Counted from the stretch's first letter, positions 30,282 through 40,210 are shown. The stretch is DNA of 64,000 nucleotides from Myxococcales bacterium (GCA_016793465.1 JAEUJW010000087.1:1-64000); one strand, 5' to 3'. Program-made: numbers and translations. The notes: generated from the sequence alone by a model not told the origin.

Positions 30282-30857
30282 TCACTCCCGGGCGGTCACG
30301 ACGAGGTGGAACGACAGCTCGCCTGCGGGCCCGCGAGCGTACTCCGCCGGCGCGACCGCGGCGACGCCCGGGTGGTCCTTCAGCCGGCGCAGCAGAGCGG
30401 TGAGCGCCGCGACGTCGCGGGCCGTCCCGACCACGCGCCAGCGGCGGTCGTCCGCGGCCTGCAGCTCGCGCAGGCGGACCGCCGGCTCGGCCTCGCCGGC
30501 GAACGGCGAGGCGCCTGGATCGCCCGCGACGGCCCCGGCCACCGCCGCCAGCCACGGCGTCGGCGAGCGCCGCCCGCCCTGCAGCCGCGACAGCGCCTCC
30601 TGGCGGGCCCGCAGCTGCTCCTGGCGCAGCGCCAGCGCCGACTCGCCGGTCTCGAGCCGGTCGCGCTCGGCCTGCAGGTCCAGGGCCCGGGCGCGGCGCT
30701 CGGCCACTTCGTCCTCGGTCGCGTCGATCCACAGGTAGCCGACGCTGATCAGCACGGCCCAGCCGAGGCTCATCGCGCCCAGGATCACGCCCTCGCGGAC
30801 CGGCTGCCGCCGACGGCGCCGCCTTGCCGCGGCCGGCAACAGGTTGACGCGGATCAC
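30282..30857 (-). CDS. pilN: Type IV pilus assembly protein PilN
   Basis: 191 residues. The N-terminal IRVNLLP motif (residues 2-8) is the conserved PilM-binding peptide of PilN; a basic stretch and one transmembrane segment (about 25-45) follow, then coiled coil and a periplasmic alpha/beta domain. The GTG start overlaps the pilM stop as GTGA. Confidence 0.9.
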   Translation of the reverse strand: MIRVNLLPAAARRRRRRQPVREGVILGAMSLGWAVLISVGYLWIDATEDEVAERRARALDLQAERDRLETGESALALRQEQLRARQEALSRLQGGRRSPTPWLAAVAGAVAGDPGASPFAGEAEPAVRLRELQAADDRRWRVVGTARDVAALTALLRRLKDHPGVAAVAPAEYARGPAGELSFHLVVTARE

Positions 30858-31900
30858 GGCGAGTCGCCCTCCGCGCGCAGGGCCAGGCCGAACGCCACCG
30901 CCGCGATCGGTGCGCAGGTCCGCAGCGCCGCCAGGTCGACGCGCCGCGGGTCGACCTGCACGCGCGCGAACGGGTCGAGCAGGGCCACCGGCAGGCGCGA
31001 GCGCTCGGCCAGCGCCGGGCGCAGCGAGGGCACCAGCGCCGACCCGCCGGCGAGCACGATGCGCGCCGGCGAGTTGTCGTTGACCGACCCGAGGAAGAAC
31101 ATCAGCGAGCGGTGGACCTCGGCCGCGATCGCCTCGGACACCTGGTGCATCGTGCGCTCGAACAGCAGCGGGTCGTCGGGCGGCTGCTCGCCGCGCTTGA
31201 TGCGTTCGGCCTCCTCCTCGCCGAGCCCGAAGCTGCGCGCCAGCGCGTCGGTGTATGAGTGCCCGCCGGAGCTGAGGTCACGCCCGTAGGCCGGCATCCC
31301 CTCGACGATGATGCAGATCGTCGAGGCCGTGGCGCCGACGTTGACGACCGCGAGCGTCTCGCCCTGGGTCAGCCCCAGGCTGGCCTCGACGCAGTTTTGC
31401 AGGGTGAACGCGGTCGCGTCGACGACCACCGGCCGCAGGCCCGCGTCCTGCACGACCCGCGTGTACTGCCCGACGAGGTCCTTCTTGGCCACGACCAGCA
31501 GGACCTCGACCTCGCCGGTCATGGGGTTTTGCCGGAGCGGCGTGTGGTCGATGAGCACGTCGTCACGCGAGCGCGGGGCCACGATCTGCCGCGCCTCCCA
31601 CTCGACCTGCTGGGCGAACGCCGCCGGTTCGAGCCGCGGGACGCTGATCCGCTTGACGATCACCCCGTTGCCGGTGACCGCCAGGGCCACGTCGCGCCCG
31701 CGAGGCCCCGTGCGCGCCACCAGCTCGCGCAGCGCCGCGACCACCCGCTCGGGCTGGGCCACCGCGCCGTCGACGATCGCGCGAGCCGGCACCGGCTGCA
31801 CCCCGAAGCGCTCCAGCGCGTGCCCGTTGCGGCCGGGACGCAGCTGCACGAGCTTGATCGCGGTCGAGCCGATGTCGAGCCCGATGCAGTGTCTCGCCAT
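30854..31900 (-). CDS. pilM: Type IV pilus assembly protein PilM
   Basis: 348-residue cytoplasmic actin-like ATPase that binds the PilN tail and joins the pilus motor to the alignment complex. It shows LDIGSTAIKLVQL (phosphate 1 loop), VVNVGATASTI (phosphate 2) and IVLAGGSALVP (adenosine motif). ATG at 31900 has AAAGG upstream. The XRE-type gene ends 21 bases before it, so pilMNO may be read from a promoter shared with that regulator. Confidence 0.95.
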   Translation of the reverse strand: MARHCIGLDIGSTAIKLVQLRPGRNGHALERFGVQPVPARAIVDGAVAQPERVVAALRELVARTGPRGRDVALAVTGNGVIVKRISVPRLEPAAFAQQVEWEARQIVAPRSRDDVLIDHTPLRQNPMTGEVEVLLVVAKKDLVGQYTRVVQDAGLRPVVVDATAFTLQNCVEASLGLTQGETLAVVNVGATASTICIIVEGMPAYGRDLSSGGHSYTDALARSFGLGEEEAERIKRGEQPPDDPLLFERTMHQVSEAIAAEVHRSLMFFLGSVNDNSPARIVLAGGSALVPSLRPALAERSRLPVALLDPFARVQVDPRRVDLAALRTCAPIAAVAFGLALRAEGDSP

Positions 31901-31921
31901 GGGGCCTTTGGCCTCGGAGCG

Positions 31922-32362
31922 TCAGCCCTGGTCGATGTCCGGGCCGAACACCTGCTCGCGCGCCGACGGGCTCAGCCCCAGCGCCTCGAGGATCTTCCGC
32001 TTCGTGTCCATGCGGCACGGCATGCCGGCCTCGACGCGGTCGATCGTCAGCGGGCTGACGCCGGCCCGTCGCGCGAGTTCGGCCTTGCTCATCATCGCCG
32101 CCTGCCGCAGCTTGCGGACGTTGTTGGGCTGGATCGGACCCTTCTCCGCCTTGCCCTCGCCGCCGCCCGCCTTCTTGCCGCGCTTGCTCGGCTCCTTCAC
32201 CTCCGACTTGTCGGGCTTCGGCGCCTCGACCACCGTGACCGAAGGAGCAGGACTTGAAGGAGTGGATGAAGAAGCCTCGCCGCTCGCGACGCGCTCGCCG
32301 CCCGCGTTCGCCGCTGTTACGGCGTCAGGCGGGGTCATCGGCTGGTTGGAGGTCGCGGTCAT
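31922..32362 (-). CDS. XRE-family helix-turn-helix regulator
   Basis: About 146 residues. The N-terminal half is Ser/Pro/Ala/Lys-rich and probably disordered; the C-terminal half is a Cro/C1-type domain (NVRKLRQAAMMSKAELARRA, then GVSPLTIDRVEAGM). It precedes pilM by 21 bases on the same strand and could regulate the pil-aro cluster (inference). The start is uncertain: ATG at 32362 is taken, and upstream in-frame GTG and TTG codons exist. Confidence 0.85.
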   Translation of the reverse strand: MTATSNQPMTPPDAVTAANAGGERVASGEASSSTPSSPAPSVTVVEAPKPDKSEVKEPSKRGKKAGGGEGKAEKGPIQPNNVRKLRQAAMMSKAELARRAGVSPLTIDRVEAGMPCRMDTKRKILEALGLSPSAREQVFGPDIDQG

Positions 32363-32743
32363 CGGCACGGCCACTCGCAATGGGTCCTACACATTCTCGG
32401 CCCGGGCAAGGCCTTCGTCAACGACATCACCCTGCCTCAGATATATGTAAGTGAGTGTTAGTGATATGGATTTGATAGGTCATTGGTGTGAATTGAGCGG
32501 CCGCGTCGACCGCGCAGCCGGTCCTGACGTCACCGCTTAAGCCTTTGAATTGGCTACAAAAATTTGACTTGTCCCAGGGCCCCGCGGGGCCCCGCTCCGG
32601 CGCCCGCGGGGAGCGCCCCTCGAAGTGATCGCCGGGCCGGTTTTTCGCCCGATTCCGCGCCTGCGATCCCGCGGACGAGATCTCTCGAATTCGCGGCCGC
32701 AGCGCCCCAAATTCCCCCATCCATCCGGTGATAACGTGGTCCG
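32363..32743. other. A+T-rich divergent spacer with a 16-bp palindrome
   Basis: No gene fits here. Two patches (about 32438-32500 and 32535-32572) are strikingly A+T-rich for this genome and probably include the divergent promoters for the XRE-pilM cluster and for the esterase. GGGCCCCG/CGGGGCCC at 32577-32592 is a perfect 16-base palindrome. No single -35/-10 pair is convincing, and no RNA gene is recognisable. Confidence 0.6.
32732..32737 (+). promoter_or_regulatory. Candidate -10 box of a leaderless promoter
   Basis: TAACGT ends six bases before the GTG at 32744; no Shine-Dalgarno sequence precedes that start. Confidence 0.4.
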
Positions 32744-33530
32744 GTGCCTCCGGTGCCGGTCGAAGCACGCGCCAGCGTCGCCCTCGGCGACGGACCGCGG
32801 CGCGTCCTGCTGCTCCACGGCCTCACCGGCACGCCCGCCGAGGTCCGCCCGATCGCCGACGCCTTGCACGCCGGCGGCTTCGCCGTGCGAGCCCCGCTGC
32901 TCGCCGGTCACGACGACCCCGAGCGCCTCGCCGCCGCGTCCTGGCGCGACTGGTACGCGTCCGCCGAGGAGGTCCTGCTGCAGCTCGCCGCCGACGGACC
33001 GATCGCCGTGGTCGGCTTCTCGATGGGCGCCCTGCTCGCGCTGCGCCTGGCTGCGGTCCAGCGGCCGCACGTCGCCGGCGTCGCCTCGATCTCGGTGTTC
33101 CTCGAGCTGCCCGCCTGGCAGGCCGCGCTCGCCCGCGGCCTGGCGGCGCTCCACCGCGACTACCGGCGGTTCGTCGGCCACTTCCCCAAGCGCGCCGTCG
33201 ACGTGCGGATCTTCGCCCGGGGTCAGCAGAGCCCGAGCCTGCGCGTGTTCCCCTACGCCGCGATCGCCGGCCTCGCCGACCTCCAGCGCGACGTCCGGGC
33301 CCGCCTCGCCCACATCACCGCCCCGCTCTTGCTCCTCCACGGCCGCTACGACCACACCGCCCCGCCCGCCGACAGCGAGCGCGTGGCCCAGGCCGTGTCC
33401 GCGAGCAGCGTGCGCCGCGTCGTGCTGCCGCGGTCGTTCCACATCGTCGGCGACGACCTCGACCGCGACGAGGTCTGCCGCGAGGTCGTCGGTTTCGCCC
33501 GCGCGGCGCTCGGTGGTAGCGTCGGCCCGC

Positions 33531-33556
<26 letters not shown>
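32744..33556 (+). CDS. Alpha/beta hydrolase, carboxylesterase-like
   Basis: 270-residue cytoplasmic esterase of the Est30/monoacylglycerol-lipase type. HGLTGTP provides the oxyanion hole, GFSMG the nucleophile Ser (about residue 93), [12 protein letters not shown] the acid and SFHIV the catalytic His. GTG start without a ribosome site, with a TANNNT box just before it. Its last 26 bases overlap glpK, suggesting the pair handles glycerol esters: release of glycerol by the esterase, then phosphorylation (inference). Confidence 0.88.
33517..33522 (+). promoter_or_regulatory. Candidate -10 box before glpK
   Basis: TAGCGT lies inside the end of the esterase gene and ends eight bases before the glpK ATG, which has no Shine-Dalgarno sequence. 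Confidence 0.3.
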
Positions 33557-34997
<1,441 letters not shown>

Positions 34998-35078
34998 CCC
35001 GAAATCCGCCCCGCGCGCCCACCCGCGCCCCAGCCTCCCCGCGACCACACCCACGAGCTCACCAGCGGGCGCCGCGCC

Positions 35079-35438
35079 TCAGCCCTCGACCAGCGCCGCC
35101 CGCTCGACCAACAAGAACGCGTCGAACACCGCCCCCCGCGCGTCCGGCGACGGCACGCCCTCTCCCTCGCCGACCCACACCCCGAGCGACCCGCCGTACA
35201 CCAGCCACGCCACCCCCGACCCGCTGTCCTCGACCGCACACGCGAACGCCGGCCCCACCACCACCTCGCCGTCGACCGCACCCAGCCCGCGTACGGCTCG
35301 CGCCCCCTCGCCCTCGAGGTCGACCGCCACCACCCGCACCGGCTCACCGATGCGTTTAAAAATTCGCTGCACCGGCTCCGCGTAGCGGTCGTCGTCGACC
35401 TCGACGAACAGGTTGATCTCCCCCAGCGGCCCGTTCAT
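35079..35438 (-). CDS. Hypothetical protein
   Basis: 119 residues, not recognised. Mixed alpha/beta, acidic, without a signal peptide or membrane segment; begins MNGPLGEINLFVEVDDDRYAE-like sequence. ATG at 35438 has GCGGGG directly upstream. The codons for RIFK near 35360 are A+T-rich (ATT TTT AAA) in an otherwise G+C-rich gene. It is read in the same direction as the next unknown gene, 69 bases away. Confidence 0.6.
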   Translation of the reverse strand: MNGPLGEINLFVEVDDDRYAEPVQRIFKRIGEPVRVVAVDLEGEGARAVRGLGAVDGEVVVGPAFACAVEDSGSGVAWLVYGGSLGVWVGEGEGVPSPDARGAVFDAFLLVERAALVEG

Positions 35439-35507
35439 CCCCGCGGTATCGCACGCCGCCGCCCGCCCGTCACCTCGACTCCGACGCCTCACCTCGTCGG
35501 CGCCGCC

Positions 35508-35993
35508 TCAATCCCCGCGTCGCGGCATCACCCGCCGCCGCCCGCTCGTCACCAGCACCTGCGGCAGGTCGACCGGCGCCCACTGCTCGACCGCGTACAG
35601 CCCGAACCCCAGCCACGCCTGCGCCCGCAGTTCCGCCGCCCCTCGCGGCCCGCGTCGCCGCCGCCGCAGCAGCAATTTCTTGAAAATTTGCCACGGCCGC
35701 AGCCCGGGCGCGTGGCCCAGCTCGATCACCAGCCCGCCAGGCACCACCGTCGCGGCCGCCCGCCCGACCTCCTCCACGACCTCCGCGTCGCCGAGCACCT
35801 GCGTGGCCACCAGCGCGTCCACTTCATCCACCGATCGCCCCCACCCGCGGGCCGCCGCCAGCGCGAGCACCGGACCGCCGAGCTCCGCCCGCACGCCCCG
35901 CCCGATCACCACCGCCACCCGCGGCGCGTCGCGCAACACGTGCACCAGCCACTCGTCGAGCGGCGGCCCCGGCAATTGCTCTGCCCCGCGCAC
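35508..35993 (-). CDS. Hypothetical protein
   Basis: 161 residues, not recognised. The middle (VVPGGLVIELGHAPGLRPW) has the look of a Rossmann-type strand and turn, but no cofactor motif is complete. A strongly basic loop RRRRRG follows an A+T-rich codon cluster for QIFKK. GTG at 35993 has an excellent ribosome site (AGAGGGGG, three bases away), which supports a real gene. Its start is 40 bases from the divergent PEP-utilizing-like gene. Confidence 0.65.
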   Translation of the reverse strand: MRGAEQLPGPPLDEWLVHVLRDAPRVAVVIGRGVRAELGGPVLALAAARGWGRSVDEVDALVATQVLGDAEVVEEVGRAAATVVPGGLVIELGHAPGLRPWQIFKKLLLRRRRRGPRGAAELRAQAWLGFGLYAVEQWAPVDLPQVLVTSGRRRVMPRRGD

Positions 35994-36021
35994 CGGCCCC
36001 CTCTACCACGCGCATGACCGC

Positions 36022-36027
36022 TAGAGT
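36022..36027 (+). promoter_or_regulatory. Candidate -10 box of a leaderless promoter
   Basis: TAGAGT ends six bases before GTG 36034, which lacks a Shine-Dalgarno sequence. No -35 match lies 16-18 bases upstream. Confidence 0.4.
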
Positions 36028-36033
36028 ACGCGC

Positions 36034-38232
36034 GTGCAGCTCGGCGCCCCGACCACGCACCCGCTCGCGCCCAAGATCGCCGCGCTCCACCACCTCCACG
36101 CCGCCGGCCTCCCGGTCCCGGACGGCGTCGTCCTCCGCGACCCCGACGACCGCGACCGCGCCGCCTGGTCCGCCGTCGCCACCTTATTAAAAATCGGCCC
36201 GGTCATCGTCCGCACCGCCCTGTTCGCCGAGGACACGACGACGACCGCCGCCGCCGGCCTCGGCGCCTCGATCGCCGGCTGCGTCGACGAGCCCGCGGTC
36301 CACCGCGCCCTCGCCCGGATCCGCCAGAACCTCGCCGACCCCTGGCTGCAGGCCCACCTCGGCCCCGACCCTCGCGCCCAGGTCCTCATCCAGCGCCACA
36401 TCGAGGGCCCCTGGCTCGCCGTCATCGCCCAGGCCCTCGTCCGCCACGCCGAGCTCCACCCGACCCACCACCACGAACCTCCCCGCCCCCCCGAACCTCC
36501 TCGCAACCCCGCCCCCGAACCGCCTCGCTCTCCCGAACCTCCTCGCAACCCCGCCACCGAACCGCCTCGCCCTCCCGAACCGCCTCGCAACCCCGTCACC
36601 GAAACTCCGCCCACCCTCGACCTCGCCCCCGAACCTCACGACCTCGCCTCCGAACCACTCGCCGCCGGCACGACCCCCTTCCTCGCCGGCCCGCTCGACC
36701 TCCTCCCCGACGACCTCCGCGCGGCGATCGTCCCTGTGTGCGAGCGCGTGACCGCGGCCCTGCCCCCGACCCCGCACGGCCTCGACCTCGAGCTCGCGGC
36801 CGACACGAACGGCGCCGTCTGGATCGTTCAGGCGCGCCCGCTCACGCGCCCCCTGCACCCCGACTGGCCCGCGTTCGAAGCCGCCGCCGCGCGCTCGCTC
36901 GGCGCCCCGCTGTCACGCGCCCTCCCCGGCCTGTGGACCCTCGACGCCGAGCACAACCCCGCCCCGCTCTCCCCGGCCCACGCCGGCCTCGTCCGCCTCC
37001 TCGCCGCCGCGCGCCCCGACCTCGTCACCGCCCGCGTGCTCGCCGGATGGCTCTACGAGCCCACCCGCACCCGACCCACCGCCGACACGCCCATCGACCC
37101 TCCTCCCGCCGCCCCCCGACCCCACGGCCTCCACCCCCTCGACTCTCACCCCGAAACCTCCTCACCGCACGACATCCACTCTCACCCCCTCGACTCTCAT
37201 CCCGCCCCAACCTCACCGCACAATATCCACTCTCACCCCCTCGACTCTCATCCCGCCCCCACCGCGCTTCACACCACCGACCTCACCCCCGAAGCCGCCC
37301 TCGCCGCCCTGCGGACCCGTCACATCCCCGCCGCCCGCGCCTGGCTCGCCGCCTGGGACCTCGACCTCGCCCGCGCCGACCGCGACGCCCTCGTCACCCT
37401 GCTCCCCCGCGCCTGCGATCACCTGCTCGAGATCCTCGCCACCTACGCGACCCTCCGCCCCGCCGGCAGGTCCTCCGCGCCCGCCCCCCCGCACGCGACC
37501 CCGCTGTGCCTGCACGACCGCGAGGACCACCTCGACGTCCTGCCCGCCGCCTGGGACATCGCCGCCCCCGCGCTCTCCGACCTGTCCCTTCCGACCTTTC
37601 CCAAAGTACCTGTCCCAACGACCACCCCCGACCCCGCCGACGTCCCCGCCCTCCTGCGCGAGCTCGACGACCACCTGTTCGCCCTCGGACTCGCCCCGCT
37701 GCGCCGCCTCTACCTGCGCGCCGGCGCCCTCCTCGAGCTCGGCGACGACGTCTTCCTGCTCCCCCCCGAGGCCCTCGCCGCCGCCCTCCGCCGCGCAGAC
37801 GGCCTCACGGACCTCGGCGAGCGCCGGGCCGCCCACACCCGCGAGGCCGAGCTCTACCCGCCGCTCCAATTATTAAACGGCCTGCCCGTCCCGCCCGCCG
37901 CACGCACCTACCTGCAGGGCCTCGCCATCGGCCCGCCCGCGAGCGGCCCGCTGCACCCGCGCCGCGACCTCGCCGACCTGCTCGCCGACCCGCTCCCGCC
38001 GGGCGCCGTGCTCGCGATCCCCGCCCTGACGGCCCAGGCCGCCGTCGCCCTCCACGCCCTGGAGATCCGCGCCGTCTGCTGCGAGCACGGCGGCGCCATG
38101 AGCCACGCCGCCCTCATGGCCCGCGAGCTCGGCCTGTCCGCCCTGATCGGCTGCCGCGGCTGCACCGGCCTCGCCCCCGGCACGCGCGTGCACCTCGACA
38201 CCCGCACCGGCCGCCTGCGCCCCGCCGACTGA
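36034..38232 (+). CDS. PEP-utilizing-enzyme (dikinase) family protein with in-frame repeats
   Basis: 732 residues. The N-terminus resembles the ATP-binding domain of PEP synthase-type dikinases (VRTALFAEDTTTTAAAGLGA near residue 59; WIVQARPLT near 264 closes that domain), and the C-terminus is the swivelling phosphohistidine domain (EHGGAMSHAALMARELGLSA) with the catalytic His at about 691. Rifampicin phosphotransferase and PEP synthase share this order; the small size and poor middle similarity leave the substrate open. Two low-complexity insertions, EPPRNP-type (about 149-190) and HPLDSHP-type (about 366-410), come from DNA tandem repeats. TTA TTA AAA and TTA TTA AAC codon runs occur at 36184 and 37870. 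Confidence 0.72.
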   Translation: MQLGAPTTHPLAPKIAALHHLHAAGLPVPDGVVLRDPDDRDRAAWSAVATLLKIGPVIVRTALFAEDTTTTAAAGLGASIAGCVDEPAVHRALARIRQNLADPWLQAHLGPDPRAQVLIQRHIEGPWLAVIAQALVRHAELHPTHHHEPPRPPEPPRNPAPEPPRSPEPPRNPATEPPRPPEPPRNPVTETPPTLDLAPEPHDLASEPLAAGTTPFLAGPLDLLPDDLRAAIVPVCERVTAALPPTPHGLDLELAADTNGAVWIVQARPLTRPLHPDWPAFEAAAARSLGAPLSRALPGLWTLDAEHNPAPLSPAHAGLVRLLAAARPDLVTARVLAGWLYEPTRTRPTADTPIDPPPAAPRPHGLHPLDSHPETSSPHDIHSHPLDSHPAPTSPHNIHSHPLDSHPAPTALHTTDLTPEAALAALRTRHIPAARAWLAAWDLDLARADRDALVTLLPRACDHLLEILATYATLRPAGRSSAPAPPHATPLCLHDREDHLDVLPAAWDIAAPALSDLSLPTFPKVPVPTTTPDPADVPALLRELDDHLFALGLAPLRRLYLRAGALLELGDDVFLLPPEALAAALRRADGLTDLGERRAAHTREAELYPPLQLLNGLPVPPAARTYLQGLAIGPPASGPLHPRRDLADLLADPLPPGAVLAIPALTAQAAVALHALEIRAVCCEHGGAMSHAALMARELGLSALIGCRGCTGLAPGTRVHLDTRTGRLRPAD
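36479..36602 (+). repeat. 42-bp in-frame tandem repeat
   Basis: About three copies with period 42 (GAACC(T/G)CCTCGCAACCCC at 36493, 36535, 36577), encoding EPPRNPAPEPPRSP-type units in the PEP-utilizing-like protein. Confidence 0.85.
37132..37262 (+). repeat. 51-bp in-frame tandem repeat
   Basis: About 2.6 copies with period 51 (GACTCTCA at 37141, 37192, 37243), encoding 17-residue HPLDSHP...SPHNIHS units in the same gene. The last two copies are almost identical, so the expansion is recent. Confidence 0.85.
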
Positions 38233-38260
38233 TCGCCGCCCGCGAGCCCGCCGCGCTCGA

Positions 38261-38440
38261 CCGCCCACCGCCGCCGATCGTCCCGCCCCCCGATCCCGCG
38301 AGCGAACTCCACCCACCGCCGCCGATCGTCCCGCCCCCCGATCGCCGCGAGCGAACTCCTCGCGCCCGCCCACCGCCGCCGATCGTCCCGCCCCCCGATC
38401 GCCCGCGAGCGGACTCCGCCGATCGTCCCGCCGCCCGCGC
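38261..38440. repeat. Degenerate tandem repeat in the spacer before the HU/IHF gene
   Basis: GCCGATCGTCCCGCC recurs at 38273, 38321, 38378 and 38418 within larger similar units (period 40-57). It fills most of the 222-base gap between the PEP-utilizing-like and HU/IHF genes, which are convergent. Confidence 0.8.
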
Positions 38441-38454
38441 GTCGCCGGCTCGGA

Positions 38455-38871
38455 TCAGATCACGTCTTCGGACAGGTTCTCGTCGCGCGCCCGCGGCGTG
38501 CGTCGCCCGCTCGTCGCCGCCGCCGCCGGCCGCTCCTGCGGCGTCGCCTTGCGCGCCGGGGCCTCCGAAGCCTGGGCGATCTCCGCCGGCGTGATCCCGG
38601 CGTTCACCCGCGCGCGCAGCTCCTTGCCCACCTTGAAGAACGGCAGCCGCTTCGGCGCCACGTGGACCGCGTCGCCGGTGCGCGGGTTACGACCCTCGTA
38701 GCTCTTGTACTGGCGCACCGTGAAGCTGCCGAACCCGCGGATCTCGATGCCCTCGCCGCGGCGGAGCGCGCCGATCATCGCGTCGAAGATCGTGGTGACC
38801 ACCAGCTCGGCGCGGCCCTTGGTCAACTTCGCCGTATCGGCCATGCGTTCGATGAGTTCGGATTTGGTCAC
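38455..38871 (-). CDS. HU/IHF-family nucleoid protein with extended tail
   Basis: 138 residues. Residues 1-92 are the HU/IHF fold (MTKSELIERMADTAKL, EIRGFGSFTVRQY, GRNPRTGDAV, FKVGKELR), closest by eye to IHF beta. A 45-residue tail (APARKAT... then acidic) is an extension beyond the usual 90-100 residues. GTG at 38871 has GGGG about eight bases upstream. A promoter with TTGAGA and TACCAT 18 bases apart lies just before it. Confidence 0.93.
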   Translation of the reverse strand: MTKSELIERMADTAKLTKGRAELVVTTIFDAMIGALRRGEGIEIRGFGSFTVRQYKSYEGRNPRTGDAVHVAPKRLPFFKVGKELRARVNAGITPAEIAQASEAPARKATPQERPAAAATSGRRTPRARDENLSEDVI

Positions 38872-38895
38872 GGCAGATCCCCGCGGAGGGGGCCG

Positions 38896-38925
38896 ATGGT
38901 AGGCCGAAAAACCGAGAGATCTCAA
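38896..38925 (-). promoter_or_regulatory. Sigma70-type promoter of the HU/IHF gene
   Basis: On the minus strand TTGAGA (38925-38920) and TACCAT (38901-38896) are separated by 18 bases; the -35 overlaps the stop codon of the gene upstream. The leader would be about 20 bases. Confidence 0.5.
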
Positions 38926-39521
38926 GCACTCCCCGCCGGATCGCCGGGCCTTCGGTCCCACGGCCCCGCACGGGCGAACAGCCGCCAATTGAGCTCCGCC
39001 AGGCCCAGCCCCGCCTGCGCCGCCAGCCACCCGTAGGCCTGCCGCACCCGCACGCGCGATCCCCCCGTCGCCGCCAGCAGCGCCGCGTCCGGCCAGCGCG
39101 CCCCCGACTCCTCATCTCCCCGCAACCAGCCGACGAACGCCTCCAGCTGCTCGCCGCGCCCGCCCCGCGACCTCCAGCGGCGCACGTCGCCCAGGAGCAG
39201 GTGCAGGTCGGACCACAGCACCACCGCCTCGTGCCCGTCCGCCCGCCACTCGGCCCGCGCGCGCTCCGGACCCGCCGCGCCCGCCGCGGCCCACAGCCCC
39301 CGCTCCGCGCGGCGCGCCGGGCCGGCCAGCTGCGACTCTCGCAGGCAGCCCGGCCAGCGCAGCGCCGCCGCCCGCAGCGCCGCGTCCTGCTCGGCGCCCG
39401 CGGGCAAGCCCTCGAGCACCGCCAGCGCCGCGTACTTCTCGGCCATCGCCGCGCAGGCCGACCGGACGAACGGCCGCCGCCAGTACGCGAGTCGCCAACC
39501 CTCGAGGTCCGCCGGCAGCAA
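38922..39521 (-). CDS. Hypothetical protein
   Basis: About 199 residues, not recognised. Soluble, Ala/Arg/Trp-rich and helical (LEGWRLAYWRRPFVRSA, HEAVVLWSDLHLLLGDVRRW), with no signal peptide. The start is uncertain: TTG at 39521 is chosen because a longer frame would run into the divergent ECF sigma gene; a GAGGGG lies 13 bases before it. It could hold a small DNA- or protein-binding helical domain, but nothing specific is visible. Confidence 0.5.
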   Translation of the reverse strand: MLPADLEGWRLAYWRRPFVRSACAAMAEKYAALAVLEGLPAGAEQDAALRAAALRWPGCLRESQLAGPARRAERGLWAAAGAAGPERARAEWRADGHEAVVLWSDLHLLLGDVRRWRSRGGRGEQLEAFVGWLRGDEESGARWPDAALLAATGGSRVRVRQAYGWLAAQAGLGLAELNWRLFARAGPWDRRPGDPAGSA

Positions 39522-39583
39522 GGCGACAGTGTAACCCCTCGCCAAGCAGAGCCACTCCGGTATGCTGGACCGGTTCCGCCGCC

Positions 39584-40210
39584 ATGGAGCGCAAGCTACC
39601 CGCACTGAGCCCGGCCGCCTCGGGGACCTTCGACGCACCCGCCGAAGTCGCCGCCGCCGACGCGCGCCCGGTCGAGTACCTCAGCGCGGCCGAGCAGATC
39701 ATGCTCTCGCAGGCGCGGGCCGGCGATCGTCGGGCCCTGCGCGACTTCTACGACGCCCACCAGGCCCAGGTCCGCGGCCACCTGTACCGCCTGCTCGGCC
39801 CCGACTCGGAGATCGACGACCTCGTGCAGACGATCTTCGCCCGGGCCTTCGCCGCCCTCGCGACCTTCAAGGCCAACTCGACGCTGACGACCTGGCTTTA
39901 TCGCATCACCACCAACACCACCCACAACCTGCTGCGCCACCGCTTCCGTCGCAACCGCGTCAAGGCGGCCTTCGGGTGGTGGCTCAGCGGTCGCTCCGCC
40001 CACCTGCAGGACAGCCACGCCGGCGTGCGCGACGAGGCCCTGCGCCTCCTTCAGCACCTCGCGCCGGACCTCCGCGAGGTGTTCGTCTTCTACCACTACG
40101 AGGGCCTCACGCTGCAGGAGATCGCCCAGATCCTCGACAAGCCGCTGTCGACCGTCGGCGACCGCCTCGCCCGCGCCCGCAAGCGCCTCCACGAACTCGC
40201 CACCGCATGA
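39584..40210 (+). CDS. ECF-type RNA polymerase sigma factor
   Basis: 208 residues with sigma region 2 (EIDDLVQTIFARAFAALATF, then TWLYRITTN) and region 4 (DLREVFVFYHYEGLTLQEIA, STVGDRLARARKRL). A roughly 40-residue N-terminal extension precedes region 2. A TATGCT box lies 17 bases before the ATG. It overlaps the next gene as ATGA, and that gene encodes a membrane protein with an anti-sigma-type zinc motif, the classic sigma/anti-sigma arrangement. Confidence 0.95.
   Translation: MERKLPALSPAASGTFDAPAEVAAADARPVEYLSAAEQIMLSQARAGDRRALRDFYDAHQAQVRGHLYRLLGPDSEIDDLVQTIFARAFAALATFKANSTLTTWLYRITTNTTHNLLRHRFRRNRVKAAFGWWLSGRSAHLQDSHAGVRDEALRLLQHLAPDLREVFVFYHYEGLTLQEIAQILDKPLSTVGDRLARARKRLHELATA

Noticed and set aside
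32500..32705. NotI/SalI and EcoRI/NotI site pairs suggesting vector or adaptor sequence
   Set aside because: GCGGCCGC is frequent by chance at this G+C content, and the flanks are not vector sequence I recognise.
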